DNA from: Xanthomonas sp.
Lineage (GTDB): Bacteria; Pseudomonadota; Gammaproteobacteria; Xanthomonadales; Xanthomonadaceae
Direction of reading: 5' to 3'
Assembly: GCA_018262705.1 (NCBI GenBank)
Contig: JADFDQ010000002.1
Location: 124,001 to 188,000 of the forward strand
Length of the DNA: 64,000 bases
Positions 1 through 9,059 of this stretch are shown here, one piece after another (within the stretch, counting starts at the first letter, position 1; every line of letters starts with the position of its first letter). The notes below the pieces were generated by a model, which was not told the origin of the DNA, made no database searches, and saw only the letters and a list, made by a program, of their open reading frames with translations. The position numbers and the translations under genes are program-made.

Positions 1-1097
1 TCGTCCAGCAAGGCCACCAGCACATCGACGGAACTGTCCGCGGTGCCCACCAGCCCGGCTTCGCGCAATTGATAAAACAGCCGAGTCAAGCCGATGGAGA
101 TGCCCACGCCCGGCAATTTCGACTTGCTGTAATGACTGGCCAGGTTGTCGTAGCGCCCGCCCGAGCAGATCGAACCGATCTGCGGATACGCATTGAGCGT
201 GGTTTCGTACACCACGCCGGTGTAGTAATCCAGCCCGCGTGCGATCGACAGATTCAACGCATAGCGCGACTCGTTCACGCCCAACGCGTGCAGCTGCGAC
301 AAGATCCCGCGCAAGGCCTCGCGCCCCTCTTCGAACAACGGCGTGCCGCTGCCCAACGCCTCCAGCTTGGCCAAGGCATCAGCATGACTGCTGGACCGCA
401 CCTGCGAGAACGCCATCAATTTGTCGATCACCTCCGACGCCAGCGCAAACCCCTCACCCGCCAGCGTTTCACGCACCGCATCGGCACCGCGCTTGTCGAG
501 CTTGTCCAGCTCGCGCAGCACCAGCAATTGCGCTTCGCCTTCGATGCCGAGTCCTTCGAAATACCCGCGCAGCAACTTGCGATGGTTGAACTGGATGGTG
601 AACTCCCCGATGGCCAAGCGTTCGAATACCGCCGCGATGACCGCCGGAATTTCGGCATCAAACCGTGGCGACAGCTCATCCTTGCCGATCACGTCGATAT
701 CGCACTGATAGAACTCGCGAAACCGCCCGCGCTGCGCACGCTCGCCGCGATACACGCGCTGCATCTGGTAGCGGCGGAACGGAAACGCCAATTCGCGTTC
801 GTGCTCGGCCACATAGCGCGCCAGCGGCACGGTCAGATCGAAGCGCAGCGCCAGCTCTGGCAACCCATCCGCGGCGCGGTCGAGTGCGCCGGTGGATTGC
901 ACGAAATACACCTGGCGCTCGGTTTCGCCGCCGGATTTGGTCAGCAACACCTCCGACAACTCCATCACCGGCGTCTCCACCGGCAAGAAGCCAAAACGCT
1001 CGAAGGTCTGGCGGATCGTGTCCAGCATGCGCTGGAATGCGATCTGATCGCGGGGCAACAGTTCCATCACCCCTGGCGGTGTACGCGGCTTGATCAA
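1..1097 (-). CDS. hisS: Histidyl-tRNA synthetase, C-terminus cut by window edge
   Basis: Charges tRNA-His with histidine in the cytoplasm (class II aminoacyl-tRNA synthetase). About 365 N-terminal residues are present; the anticodon-binding C-terminal domain lies outside the window. Class II motif 2 is clear at about residues 116-134 ([17 protein letters not shown]) and the histidine-A signature [10 protein letters not shown] at about 289-298. I chose the TTG at 1097 because it yields MIKPRTPPG, the conserved HisS N-terminus of this bacterial group; the next in-frame starts (GTG and ATG, codons 10 and 11) would remove it. A G-rich stretch lies about 10 bases upstream. The gene is divergent from the sensor kinase, with a 164-bp spacer between them. 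Confidence 0.96.
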   Translation of the reverse strand, partial: MIKPRTPPGVMELLPRDQIAFQRMLDTIRQTFERFGFLPVETPVMELSEVLLTKSGGETERQVYFVQSTGALDRAADGLPELALRFDLTVPLARYVAEHERELAFPFRRYQMQRVYRGERAQRGRFREFYQCDIDVIGKDELSPRFDAEIPAVIAAVFERLAIGEFTIQFNHRKLLRGYFEGLGIEGEAQLLVLRELDKLDKRGADAVRETLAGEGFALASEVIDKLMAFSQVRSSSHADALAKLEALGSGTPLFEEGREALRGILSQLHALGVNESRYALNLSIARGLDYYTGVVYETTLNAYPQIGSICSGGRYDNLASHYSKSKLPGVGISIGLTRLFYQLREAGLVGTADSSVDVLVALLD

Positions 1098-1261
1098 GGA
1101 AAACCCCGCAATTCCAAAGCGCCCATTCTAGCGGCCGCGCGCGCCTGTCCATGGCTGGGGCGCTGCCGCAGATCGACTTGATGTGATGTTGGCGCGAAAT
1201 CCGCTTTCCATTCAGGGCTGTACGCGGCTACCCTGCTCCAATCCGGAGGAACCGCATCGCC

Positions 1262-2287
1262 GTGAACACCCCCACCGATCCGCTGGCCGCGCTCTGGCGC
1301 CCGCCCGCCTTGCTGAGCGTGGTGCTCGGCGGTGAAGCGCTGGCAGCGATCATTGCGCTGGCGCCGGCGCGTGATGGCCAGCGCCTGGTGCAGTTCGGGC
1401 TGGCATCGTTGAGCGTGCAGTGGGTGGCGATCGGCACGCTCTGCCTGCTGTATTTGCTGCGCCGCCCGCTGGGTCGCCTGCCACCGCTGCGCCTGGCCTG
1501 GGTGTGTCTGATGTTGCTGCTCGGAATGAGCCTGATCATCGGCGCGACATCGTGGAGCGTTCTGGCCATGGGTGGGCCAACCGACGTGTCACGACTGGAT
1601 TTCGTGCTGCGAATCATGGGAATTGCGGTGGTCGTCGGCATGGTCGGACTGCTGACTTACCAAAACTACTGGCGCTCGCAGCAGTTGGCCGTACGCGCCA
1701 AACAACTCGAATTGGAGGCGCTGCAAGCCCGAATCCGCCCGCATTTCCTGTTCAACACCCTCAACACCGGTGCCGCACTGGTGCATGAACAGCCGGACGC
1801 TGCCGAACGCCTGCTGCTGGATCTGGCCGATCTGTTCCGCAGCGCCCTGCGTGGCCCCAGGCAGATCCCGCTCAGTGAGGAACTGGCGTTGACGCGTCGC
1901 TATCTCGACATCGAAGCCTTGCGTTTCGGAACGCGGCTGACGTTGCAATGGAAGGTGCCGGAGGATCTTCCGGAAATCCCGGTGCCTTCGCTGTCGATTC
2001 AGCCCTTGGTCGAAAACGCCATCCGGCACGGAATCGAACGTCTTCCTGAGGGCGGGCGCGTGGATTTCGAAGTGAACATCGCCGCCGACGGCATCGAAAT
2101 CATCGTCTGCAATGACCTGCCTGCAACCGGTGCGGGCAGCGGCGGGCATGCCGTGGGCCTGACCTCGGCGCGCCAGCGCGTGCTGGCGCTGACCGACGGT
2201 CGCGGCCGGATCGATGCCGACGTGGTCGACGGGCGGTTCATCGCTCGGATGTGGCTGCCGAACGACCGGCCGACATCCGCAGACTGA
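1262..2287 (+). CDS. LytS/AlgZ-type membrane sensor histidine kinase
   Basis: Predicted inner-membrane sensor kinase of the LytS/YehU/AlgZ family (His_kinase PF06580), 341 residues. Four hydrophobic segments occupy roughly residues 15-35, 48-66, 78-100 and 115-133, followed by a short coiled linker. The phospho-acceptor motif RIRPHFLFNTLNT places the acceptor at His161, and the ATP-binding N box QPLVENAIRHG centres on Asn252. The start is GTG at 1262 with GGAGGA about 10 bases upstream. Such kinases are normally next to a LytTR response regulator; none is adjacent here, since the downstream neighbour is the convergent cysNC. The signal sensed is unknown. The AlgZ name is possible by family but cannot be fixed from sequence alone. 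Confidence 0.9.
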   Translation: MNTPTDPLAALWRPPALLSVVLGGEALAAIIALAPARDGQRLVQFGLASLSVQWVAIGTLCLLYLLRRPLGRLPPLRLAWVCLMLLLGMSLIIGATSWSVLAMGGPTDVSRLDFVLRIMGIAVVVGMVGLLTYQNYWRSQQLAVRAKQLELEALQARIRPHFLFNTLNTGAALVHEQPDAAERLLLDLADLFRSALRGPRQIPLSEELALTRRYLDIEALRFGTRLTLQWKVPEDLPEIPVPSLSIQPLVENAIRHGIERLPEGGRVDFEVNIAADGIEIIVCNDLPATGAGSGGHAVGLTSARQRVLALTDGRGRIDADVVDGRFIARMWLPNDRPTSAD

Positions 2288-2329
2288 ACGCCCCGTCACC
2301 CCCGCACTATCGAACAGATCCGTGCAGCG

Positions 2330-4225
2330 CTAAAACGCGTGGTAGCCCAGCGCGGCCAGCACCCGGTCAGCCAGCGCCGCTGCGTCGGCATCCTGCGTGC
2401 GCAGATGCAGCTCAGGCGCTTCCGGCGCCTCGTAGGGCGAATCGATGCCGGTGAAGTTGCTCAGATCGCCGCGCCGCGCCTTGGCGTAAAGACCCTTGAC
2501 ATCGCGCCGCTCGGCATCTGCCAACGGCGTGTCGACATGGACTTCGAGAAATTCGCCGGCTTCAAACAAACCGCGCGCCATCGCGCGTTCGGCGCGGAAC
2601 GGGCTGATGAAGCTGACCAGCACGATCAGGCCGGCGTCGGTCATCAGCTTTGCAACTTCGGCAACGCGGCGGATGTTCTCGACGCGATCTTCGTCGGTGA
2701 ATCCGAGATCCTTGTTGAGCCCGTGGCGGACGTTGTCGCCGTCGAGCAGATAGGTGTGCTTGCCCAGTGCCAGCAGTTTCTTTTCGACCAGGTTGGCAAT
2801 GGTCGATTTGCCGGCGCCGGACAGGCCGGTGAACCATAGGCAGCGCGGCTGCTGGTGTTTGATCGCGGCGCGTTCCCCCTTGTCGACGTCGAGGTGCTGC
2901 CAGTGGATGTTGCCGGCGCGGCGCAGCGCGAATTCCAGCGTGCCGGCGGCCACCGTGGCATTGCTCTGGCGGTCGATCAGGATGAAGCCGCCGAGCGCGC
3001 GACTGTCGGCGTAGGCTTCGAACGGGATCGGCTGGTCGAGGTGCAGATTGCACATCCCGACCTCGTTGAGTTCGAGGTGCTTCGCGGCCAGCTCTTCCTG
3101 CGTGTTGACGTCGACCTTGTGCTTGATCTCGGTCACCGACGCGCCGATCGTGCGGGTGCCGAGCTTGAGCAGGTACGGCCGCCCCGGCAGCAGGCGATCA
3201 TCGCCCATCCACAGAATGTGCGCGGCAAACTGGTCGGCCACTTCCATCGGGCTGGATGCCGCCGCGATCACGTCGCCGCGACTGGCGTCGATTTCATCGT
3301 CCAAGGTCAGCGTGACGGTCTGCCCGGTCGTCGCCCGTTGCAAATCTCCATCGGCGGTGACGATCCGCGCGACTTGCGAGCGTCGTCCCGAAGGCTGCAC
3401 CACGATTTCGTCGCCCGCAGACACGGTTCCGGACACGACGGTTCCCGCGAAGCCGCGGAAATTCTGGTTCGGACGGCACACCCACTGCACCGGCAGGCGG
3501 AATGCGGATTCGGTGTCGTGGCGATCGACCGGCACCGTTTCCAACAGTTCCAGCAGCGTCGGGCCCGAATACCACGGCGTGCGCGGCGAGCGCGCGATCA
3601 TGTTGTCGCCCCGCAGCGCCGACAGCGGCAGGCAGTCGACGTGGGCAATGCCAAGATGCGAAGCCAGCGCGCGGTACTGACCGCAGATTTCGTCGAACAC
3701 GTCCTGATCGAAATCGACCAAGTCCATCTTGTTGACCGCCAGCAGCACGCGATCGATGCCGAGCAGCTTGACGATGTAGCTGTGCCGCCGCGTTTGCGTG
3801 AGCAGGCCCTTGCGGGCATCGACCAGCACCACCGCCACGTCGGCGGTCGAAGCGCCGGTGGCCATGTTGCGGGTGTATTGCTCGTGGCCGGGGCAGTCGG
3901 CGACGATGAACTTGCGGCGCTCGGTGCCGAAGAAACGGTAGGCGACGTCGATGGTGATGCCCTGCTCGCGCTCGGCGGCCAGGCCGTCCACCAGCAGCGC
4001 GAAGTCGATCTCGCCGTTCTGGGTGCCGAAGCGGCGGCTGTCGGCTTCCAGCGCGCTGACCTGATCGTCCAGCAGCAATTTGGTGTCGTGCAGCAGCCGC
4101 CCGATCAGGGTGCTCTTGCCGTCATCCACGCTGCCGCAGGTGATGAAACGCAGCAGGCCCTTGGTTTCGTGCTGCTGCAGGTAGGCCGAAACCGCAGTCT
4201 CAGCGCTGGCGAGTGTGGCGTTCAT
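2330..4225 (-). CDS. cysNC: Bifunctional sulfate adenylyltransferase subunit 1 / APS kinase
   Basis: Fusion of the GTPase subunit of ATP sulfurylase (CysN) with adenylylsulfate kinase (CysC); with CysD it converts sulfate to APS and then PAPS in assimilatory sulfate reduction. It has 631 residues. The N-terminal EF-Tu-like GTPase has its P-loop GSVDDGKS at 31-38, a DCPGHEQY G3 motif and an NKMD G4 motif. The C-terminal APS kinase begins near residue 450, with Walker [10 protein letters not shown] at 467-475. The open frame extends 61 codons upstream, but ATG at 4225 overlaps the cysD stop by one base (TGATG), the expected coupled start. It is convergent with the sensor kinase; no clear terminator is visible in the 42-bp gap. 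Confidence 0.97.
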   Translation of the reverse strand: MNATLASAETAVSAYLQQHETKGLLRFITCGSVDDGKSTLIGRLLHDTKLLLDDQVSALEADSRRFGTQNGEIDFALLVDGLAAEREQGITIDVAYRFFGTERRKFIVADCPGHEQYTRNMATGASTADVAVVLVDARKGLLTQTRRHSYIVKLLGIDRVLLAVNKMDLVDFDQDVFDEICGQYRALASHLGIAHVDCLPLSALRGDNMIARSPRTPWYSGPTLLELLETVPVDRHDTESAFRLPVQWVCRPNQNFRGFAGTVVSGTVSAGDEIVVQPSGRRSQVARIVTADGDLQRATTGQTVTLTLDDEIDASRGDVIAAASSPMEVADQFAAHILWMGDDRLLPGRPYLLKLGTRTIGASVTEIKHKVDVNTQEELAAKHLELNEVGMCNLHLDQPIPFEAYADSRALGGFILIDRQSNATVAAGTLEFALRRAGNIHWQHLDVDKGERAAIKHQQPRCLWFTGLSGAGKSTIANLVEKKLLALGKHTYLLDGDNVRHGLNKDLGFTDEDRVENIRRVAEVAKLMTDAGLIVLVSFISPFRAERAMARGLFEAGEFLEVHVDTPLADAERRDVKGLYAKARRGDLSNFTGIDSPYEAPEAPELHLRTQDADAAALADRVLAALGYHAF

Positions 4226-5130
4226 CAGAAATACCCCTCCTGCTTCTTCTTCTCCATCGAAGCGGATGGGTCGTGGTCGATCACCCGGCCCTGGCGTTCG
4301 GAGGTGGTGGACACCAGCATCTCGGCGATGATTTTCTCCAGCGTATCGGCCTCGGATTCGATCGCGCCGGTCAGCGGGTAGCAGCCCAGCGTGCGAAAGC
4401 GCACGCACTTTTGCATCGGCACCTCGCCGGGATGCAGCGGCAGGCGCTCATCGTCGACCATGATCAGCGCGCCGTCGCGCTCGACCACCGGGCGCTGCTT
4501 GGCCAGATACAGCGAAGGCACCTCGATCTTCTCGCGAAAGATGTACAGCCAGATGTCCAGCTCGGTCCAGTTCGACAGTGGGAACGCGCGCACCGATTCG
4601 CCCTTGTGGATGCGCGCGTTGTACAGGTTCCAAAGTTCCGGGCGCTGGTTCTTCGGATCCCAGCGGTGCTGCCCGTTGCGGAAGCTGAAGATGCGTTCCT
4701 TGGCGCGCGATTTTTCCTCGTCGCGGCGGGCGCCGCCGATGGCGGCATCGAAGCCGAATTTGTCCAGCGCCTGCTTGAGCGCCTGGGTTTTCATCACGTC
4801 GGTGTGGACGGTGGCGCCGTGGGTGATCGGATTGATGCCGCGCGCCAGTCCGTCGGGATTGCTGTAGACGTGCAGGGTCACGCCGGTTTCCACCGCGCGA
4901 CGGTCGCGGAAGGCGATCATCTCGCGAAACTTCCAGGTGGTGTCCACGTGCAGCAGCGGAATCGGCGGTTTGGCCGGGTAAAACGCCTTCAGCAGCAGGT
5001 GCAGCAGCACCGAGCTATCCTTGCCGACCGAATACAGCATCACCGGATTGCCGAACTCGGCGGCGACCTCTCGCATGATGTGGATACTTTCGGCTTCGAG
5101 CTGGTCGAGGTGGGACAGTCCGTTGTTCAA
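4225..5130 (-). CDS. cysD: Sulfate adenylyltransferase subunit 2
   Basis: Small catalytic subunit of ATP sulfurylase, 301 residues, full length for the family. It adenylates sulfate with ATP while CysN hydrolyses GTP. The ATP-pyrophosphatase PP-loop is SVGKDSS at 34-40, and the family-typical motif [17 protein letters not shown] lies near residues 135-155. It is first in a two-gene operon with cysNC (one-base stop/start overlap). Only 36 bp separate it from the upstream gene on the same strand, so it may be cotranscribed with it, although the functions are unrelated. Confidence 0.97.
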   Translation of the reverse strand: MNNGLSHLDQLEAESIHIMREVAAEFGNPVMLYSVGKDSSVLLHLLLKAFYPAKPPIPLLHVDTTWKFREMIAFRDRRAVETGVTLHVYSNPDGLARGINPITHGATVHTDVMKTQALKQALDKFGFDAAIGGARRDEEKSRAKERIFSFRNGQHRWDPKNQRPELWNLYNARIHKGESVRAFPLSNWTELDIWLYIFREKIEVPSLYLAKQRPVVERDGALIMVDDERLPLHPGEVPMQKCVRFRTLGCYPLTGAIESEADTLEKIIAEMLVSTTSERQGRVIDHDPSASMEKKKQEGYF

Positions 5131-5166
5131 GTCGCGCGCCGTCGTGATGCGAAAAGCGGCATTTTA

Positions 5167-6807
5167 TCAGGTTGTCTTGCTCGTCCGCAGGCGCAGCAGC
5201 CGCTCCGGTGCAGCAAAAGTGCCACTACGGGATTCCTCCCAGTAATCGCGGAACACGGCGTGATGGGGAATGCGGCCATCCAGCAGTTCGCCCGGTTCGA
5301 GGAAGCGGTACAGACTCGCGAACGCACGCACCTCGGTTTGGGACACTCGGCGCAGGATGTGCTCCGGGCCCAGCTCGTCGGGGTGCCCCAGGCCCGCTGC
5401 GCACAGCAGGTCGCGCAGCGCGCGCAAGGTGTTGTCGTGGTACTCGGCGACGCGGGTGGTCTTGTCCGGCACGTCGAGGTGCTTCCAGCGGCTCGGATCC
5501 TGGGTCGCGATCCCGGTCGGACAGCGGTTGGTGTGGCAGCTCAGCGACTGGATGCAGCCCAGCGAAAACATGAAACCGCGCGCAGCGTTGCACCAGTCGG
5601 CGCCTAGGGCCATCGTGCGGGCGATGTCGAACGCGCTGACCACCTTGCCGGCTGCGCCAACCCTGATTCGATCGCGCAGGCCCAGCCCGACCAGAGTGTT
5701 GTGCACCAGCAGCAGGCCCTCGTGCATCGGCACGCCGACGTGATCGACGAACTCGGCTGGCGCCGCGCCGGTGCCGCCTTCGGCGCCATCGACCACGATG
5801 AAATCCGGCAGCAGTTCCGGATTGGAAGCTGCGCTTTCCGCCATCGCCTTGGCGATCCCGAACCATTCCCACGGGTGGCCGATGGCCAGCTTGAATCCGG
5901 TCGGCTTGCCGCCGGAGCGCTCGCGCAGGCGCGCAACGAACTGCAGCAGACCCAGCGGGGTCGAGAACGCCGAATGTCGGGCAGGGGAAACGCAGTCCTG
6001 CCCCATCGGCACGTCGCGCGTCGCCGCGATCTCGGCGCTGAGCTTGGCCGCCGGCAGTACCCCGCCGTGGCCCGGCTTGGCGCCTTGCGAGAGCTTGATT
6101 TCGATCATCTTCACCTGCGGGTCATTGGCCTGTTCGGTGAAGCGCGCCTCGTTGAAGCTGCCGTCGTGATTGCGGCAGCCGAAATAGCCCGAGCCCAGTT
6201 CCCAGACCAGGTCGCCGCCGTTCTCGCGGTGATAGGGCGAAATCGAACCTTCGCCGGTGTCGTGGTAGAAGTTGCCGCGCTTGGCGCCGCCGTTGAGCGC
6301 GCGGATCGCCGCGGCCGACAGCGCGCCGAAGCTCATCGCGGAGATGTTGAACACGCTGGCCGAATATGGCTGCTTCGACGTCTCGCCGATCGTGATCCGG
6401 AAATCGTGGTCGGCCACCTCGACCGGCGCCATCGAATGGTTGATCCACTCGTAGTCGATGTCATAGACATTGCGCAAGGTGCCGAACGGACGCACGTCAT
6501 TGACGTGCTTGGCGCGCTGATAGACGAGCGCACGCTGCTGGCGCGAGAACGGCACCTTGTCGGTATCGGCCTGGATGAAGTACTGCCGGATCTCCGGGCC
6601 GATGGTCTCAAGCCCGTAGCGGAAATTGGCCAGCAACGGGTAATTTCGGCGCAGCGTGCTCTTTTGCTGAAGCACGTCGAACGTACCCAGCAGCGCCAGC
6701 CCACCGAACACCGCCACGCCCCACCACCAGCCCGGAAACCAGGACGCCAGAGCGAGCGAAACAATTGCGAGGACTATGCTGGCGATGTAGGCCGAATACC
6801 TGAGCAT
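5167..6807 (-). CDS. Membrane-anchored glutamate-synthase-like FMN/Fe-S protein
   Basis: A 546-residue protein with the FMN-binding (beta/alpha)8 synthase domain of glutamate synthase (Glu_synthase, PF01645), lacking the glutaminase and C-terminal domains of GltB. Two hydrophobic helices at about 5-24 and 28-45 should anchor it to the membrane. The 3Fe-4S cysteine pattern of GOGAT is intact (C418-x5-C424-x4-C429, in GCIQSLSC..RCPTG), as is the FMN/substrate region around VVDGAEGGTGAAP. ATG at 6807 has AGGAG 7 bases upstream; an upstream extension of the frame runs through a tRNA and is spurious. No gltD partner is adjacent. The reaction is unknown; oxidoreductase activity is inferred from the cofactors only. 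Confidence 0.9.
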   Translation of the reverse strand: MLRYSAYIASIVLAIVSLALASWFPGWWWGVAVFGGLALLGTFDVLQQKSTLRRNYPLLANFRYGLETIGPEIRQYFIQADTDKVPFSRQQRALVYQRAKHVNDVRPFGTLRNVYDIDYEWINHSMAPVEVADHDFRITIGETSKQPYSASVFNISAMSFGALSAAAIRALNGGAKRGNFYHDTGEGSISPYHRENGGDLVWELGSGYFGCRNHDGSFNEARFTEQANDPQVKMIEIKLSQGAKPGHGGVLPAAKLSAEIAATRDVPMGQDCVSPARHSAFSTPLGLLQFVARLRERSGGKPTGFKLAIGHPWEWFGIAKAMAESAASNPELLPDFIVVDGAEGGTGAAPAEFVDHVGVPMHEGLLLVHNTLVGLGLRDRIRVGAAGKVVSAFDIARTMALGADWCNAARGFMFSLGCIQSLSCHTNRCPTGIATQDPSRWKHLDVPDKTTRVAEYHDNTLRALRDLLCAAGLGHPDELGPEHILRRVSQTEVRAFASLYRFLEPGELLDGRIPHHAVFRDYWEESRSGTFAAPERLLRLRTSKTT

Positions 6808-6830
6808 GGCGTCTCCTGAAAACGTCGCGA

Positions 6831-6917
6831 TGGTGCCCGGAGTGGGGGTCGAACCCACATGGCCTTGCGGCCGAGGGATTTTAAGTCCCTTGCGTCTACC
6901 AGTTTCGCCATCCGGGC
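6831..6917 (-). tRNA. leuZ: tRNA-Leu (UAA anticodon)
   Basis: An 87-nt class II tRNA including an encoded CCA end. It has a 7-bp acceptor stem (GCCCGGA with TCCGGGC), D-loop TGGTAGA, an anticodon loop containing TTAAAA (anticodon UAA), a long variable arm and T-loop GTTCGAC. It is the third member of the Gly-Cys-Leu tRNA series that follows uvrC-pgsA, equivalent to E. coli leuZ, but it is separated from tRNA-Cys by an opposite-strand gene. Confidence 0.97.
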
Positions 6918-7023
6918 CTTCGCCAAGCTTAAGCGATGGGAAGCTTGTGGGGTTGCGGGTTACACGAAAAACTCGCGTCACGAGTGACTCAGCCCATCCT
7001 GACGAACCGCTTGCGCAGCACCG

Positions 7024-7067
7024 GCTGTTTGCTTGAAAATAAACGCGGGGAATAGGAAGCAAACAGC
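7024..7067. repeat. Inverted repeat, 11-bp arms
   Basis: GCTGTTTGCTT at 7024-7034 and its exact reverse complement at 7057-7067 are separated by 22 bases. It lies in the 294-bp gene-free stretch 6918-7211 between tRNA-Leu and the secreted-protein gene. There is no T-tract, so it is not an obvious terminator. It could be an operator or the footprint of an insertion; nothing else is recognisable in this spacer. Confidence 0.5.
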
Positions 7068-7211
7068 GCAGCGGCATCGTGCGGCCCACTTCGAAGTGCG
7101 GGCGCGCACTGGTGTTTCTTGGTTCTTGCGGACTGGAAATACCCGGGTTTGTTCCCGAACCGAACGTTCTTTTCTACGCCGCCCTGAGCGGATCACACTT
7201 GGGAAAATTCA

Positions 7212-7862
7212 ATGAAATCGATTTTGATTATTGCGCTGCTCGTTATTTCCGGGTGGGCATCCGCATCGCATCCGGTCACGATTCCTGAAGGAACCGACGT
7301 TCACCTGAGGATGCTGGAAACGGTTTCGTCGGCCAACGCAGTCGAAGGTCAGCGGTTCAACTTGGAGGTGGACGGCGACCTGCGCGTGAATGGCGAGCTT
7401 GTGGTTCCCAGCGGCACGAAGGCTGTCGGTACGGTTGTTGCTGCCAAGAAACGGGGCTTCATGGGCCGCGGTGGCGATCTCAACGTCAGTCTTGACTACA
7501 TCATTCTTGGCGAACAACGCATCCGGTTGCGCGCCACCACCGGCAAGGAAGGCAAGGACAAGGTGGGGACCGCCGTGGTACTGACCGTCCTTTTCGGTCC
7601 GCTGGGCCTGTTGAAGCGTGGACACGACATCTCGATCGATACCGGATCGGAACTGACTGCATACGTCGACCAATCGACCCTGGTCAACCTGTCTGACGAT
7701 GTACCGCCGGCTGCGTCCACCCCACAGGCGGAGTCTGCGCCGACGTTCGAAGCGCCTGCGCCAATGTCCGACGCGCCCGCACTGCCGTCAACCGACTCCG
7801 GTATCGAGCCGATCCAGCAGCCGGATCAGCAGCCGATCAAACAAGATCGGGCCGCAGACTGA
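7212..7862 (+). CDS. Secreted hypothetical protein with Pro/Ala-rich tail
   Basis: A 216-residue protein of unassigned function. It starts with a clear Sec signal peptide (MKSILIIALLVISGWASA, cleavage predicted near residue 19). The mature part up to about residue 155 looks like a beta-rich domain with the pattern PEGTDVHLRMLETVSSANAVEG, followed by VVPSGTKAVGTVV. This style is seen in envelope proteins that set out a list of stabilising and cost parameters of a surface, but I do not recognise a named family. The last 60 residues are rich in Pro, Ala, Ser and Gln and are probably disordered. It is the only plus-strand gene within the uvrC-pgsA-tRNA run and sits between tRNA-Cys and tRNA-Leu, suggesting later insertion. 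Confidence 0.8.
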   Translation: MKSILIIALLVISGWASASHPVTIPEGTDVHLRMLETVSSANAVEGQRFNLEVDGDLRVNGELVVPSGTKAVGTVVAAKKRGFMGRGGDLNVSLDYIILGEQRIRLRATTGKEGKDKVGTAVVLTVLFGPLGLLKRGHDISIDTGSELTAYVDQSTLVNLSDDVPPAASTPQAESAPTFEAPAPMSDAPALPSTDSGIEPIQQPDQQPIKQDRAAD

Positions 7863-7884
7863 GCAGCAACGGACAACCGACATG

Positions 7885-7912
7885 AAAAAGGCCCCGCAAT
7901 GCGGGGCCTTTT
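7885..7912. terminator. Bidirectional intrinsic terminator
   Basis: The stem GGCCCCGC/GCGGGGCC with a two-base loop is flanked by an A-run on the left and TTTT on the right. On the plus strand it would end the secreted-protein gene at 7862; on the minus strand it lies just past the 3' end of tRNA-Cys and has a T-rich tail, so it can serve both. Confidence 0.9.
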
Positions 7913-7915
7913 GAT

Positions 7916-7989
7916 TGGAGGCCGAGGTCGGAATTGAACCGGCGTACGCGGATTTGCAGTCCGCTGCATGACCACTCTGCCACCCGGCC
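7916..7989 (-). tRNA. cysT: tRNA-Cys (GCA anticodon)
   Basis: A 74-nt tRNA with encoded CCA. Acceptor stem GGCCGGG, D-arm GCAGAGTGGTCATGC, anticodon stem-loop CGGACTGCAAATCCG (anticodon GCA), T-loop TTCAATT. It is the second member of the Gly-Cys-Leu series. Its first 20 nt plus 31 bp of 5' flank recur 125 bp upstream. Confidence 0.97.
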
Positions 7990-8094
7990 GGATGACGTTG
8001 AATATCGTATCAGTACATCCCTGTAGCACTCTCCGCTCGGCGTCCTGCCTCGCCCTCACCCGTCGCGAACCTGCGGTTCGCAAGCGCCGGGCTC

Positions 8095-8145
8095 GACCAC
8101 TCTGCCACCCGACCGGATGACGTTGAATATCGTATCAGGACATCC
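8095..8145 (-). repeat. Partial duplication of tRNA-Cys 5' end and its leader
   Basis: A 51-bp direct copy of 7970-8020 with two mismatches. It holds the first 20 nt of tRNA-Cys (GGTCGGGTGGCAGAGTGGTC, one change in the acceptor strand) and the 31-bp leader containing GATACGATATTCAACGTCATCC. After the D-loop the sequence diverges, so this is a truncated tRNA copy and cannot fold as a tRNA. The 74 bp between the copies contain no gene. Confidence 0.85.
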
Positions 8146-8163
8146 GCGTCTGGCTGCCCCGAT

Positions 8164-8190
8164 AAACAAAAGCCCCGCGAACGGGGCTTC
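8164..8190 (-). terminator. Intrinsic terminator after tRNA-Gly
   Basis: On the minus strand a stem AGCCCCG/CGGGGCT with a TTCG tetraloop is followed by TTTGTTT. It lies 8 bases past the 3' end of tRNA-Gly, so the pgsA-tRNA-Gly transcript probably ends here and tRNA-Cys may need its own promoter in the duplicated leader. Confidence 0.85.
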
Positions 8191-8197
8191 GTGAAAC

Positions 8198-8273
<76 letters not shown>

Positions 8274-8296
8274 AATCAGCCCGCTATTTTACGGGC

Positions 8297-8881
8297 TCAC
8301 TTGCCGCTGTCAACAACTTCAGGAGCATCCTCGCGCAGGGCCGGCCAGGCGGCGCGCAGATATTCGAATCCGGACCACAAGGTGAGCAACGCCGCCGCCG
8401 CCAGCAGCCATTCGCCAATGAGGAAAATCGGCAGGCCCCACAGTGGGTCGCGGTACAGCAGGAAACTCAACGCGACCATCTGCACCGCGGTCTTGATCTT
8501 GCCGACCAGTGCCACCGAAACCTTGGCATGCTGGCCGATCTCGGCCATCCACTCCCGCAAGGCCGACACCGCGATCTCGCGGCCGATGATGACGCTGGCC
8601 CACAGCGCTATCCATACGGTGTGATGGTGTTGAACGGTGACGACCAGCGCGGTCGCCACCATCAGCTTGTCGGCCACCGGATCGAGGAACGCGCCGAAGC
8701 GCGAAGACAGGCCATAGCGACGGGCAATCCAGCCGTCCAGCCAGTCGGTCAGCGCAGCCAGGACGAAGATCGCGGTGGCGCCCGGGTTGGACCAGCGACC
8801 GCCGAGGTAGTACACAGCCACCAGCACCGGGATCAACGCGATTCGGCCCAGCGTCAGCCAGGTTGGAAGAGTCACCGTCAT
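8297..8881 (-). CDS. pgsA: CDP-diacylglycerol-glycerol-3-phosphate 3-phosphatidyltransferase
   Basis: Makes phosphatidylglycerol phosphate from CDP-diacylglycerol and glycerol-3-phosphate in the inner membrane. It has 194 residues with several hydrophobic helices. The CDP-alcohol phosphotransferase signature D-x2-D-G-x2-A-R-x8-G-x3-D-x3-D is complete: D46, D49-G50, A53-R54, G63, D67, D71. The gene follows uvrC and precedes tRNA-Gly, the classic gammaproteobacterial order. A REP-like palindrome lies between it and uvrC. Confidence 0.96.
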   Translation of the reverse strand: MTVTLPTWLTLGRIALIPVLVAVYYLGGRWSNPGATAIFVLAALTDWLDGWIARRYGLSSRFGAFLDPVADKLMVATALVVTVQHHHTVWIALWASVIIGREIAVSALREWMAEIGQHAKVSVALVGKIKTAVQMVALSFLLYRDPLWGLPIFLIGEWLLAAAALLTLWSGFEYLRAAWPALREDAPEVVDSGK

Positions 8882-8929
8882 GCACGCATTCTAAGGCAAC
8901 GCCGGCCGAGTCTTGAAAGGTGTAGAGCC

Positions 8930-9008
8930 GTCATCCCGGCGAATGCCGGGATCCCGTCGTTCCCGAACACGTCCACAAGAGCTGGATCCCGGCGTTCGCC
9001 GGGATGAC
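8930..9008. repeat. Palindromic intergenic repeat (GTCATCCCGGC type)
   Basis: Two arms, GTCATCCCGGCG..GCCGGGATCC and GGATCCCGGCG..CGCCGGGATGAC, each form a small hairpin and together form a large inverted repeat of about 79 bp. Related copies occur at 31162-31240 and 48891-48918. Immediately after it (9009-9040) the motif CATATCG(G/A) is repeated three times. The 175-bp pgsA/uvrC spacer has no gene. Confidence 0.85.
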
Positions 9009-9059
9009 TGCATATCGGCATATCGACATATCGGCATGACGGCTTGTCGGAGTGGCGGC

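Noticed and set aside
2288..2329. Terminator between the convergent kinase and cysNC genes
   Set aside because: No stem followed by a T-run is visible in the 42 bp.
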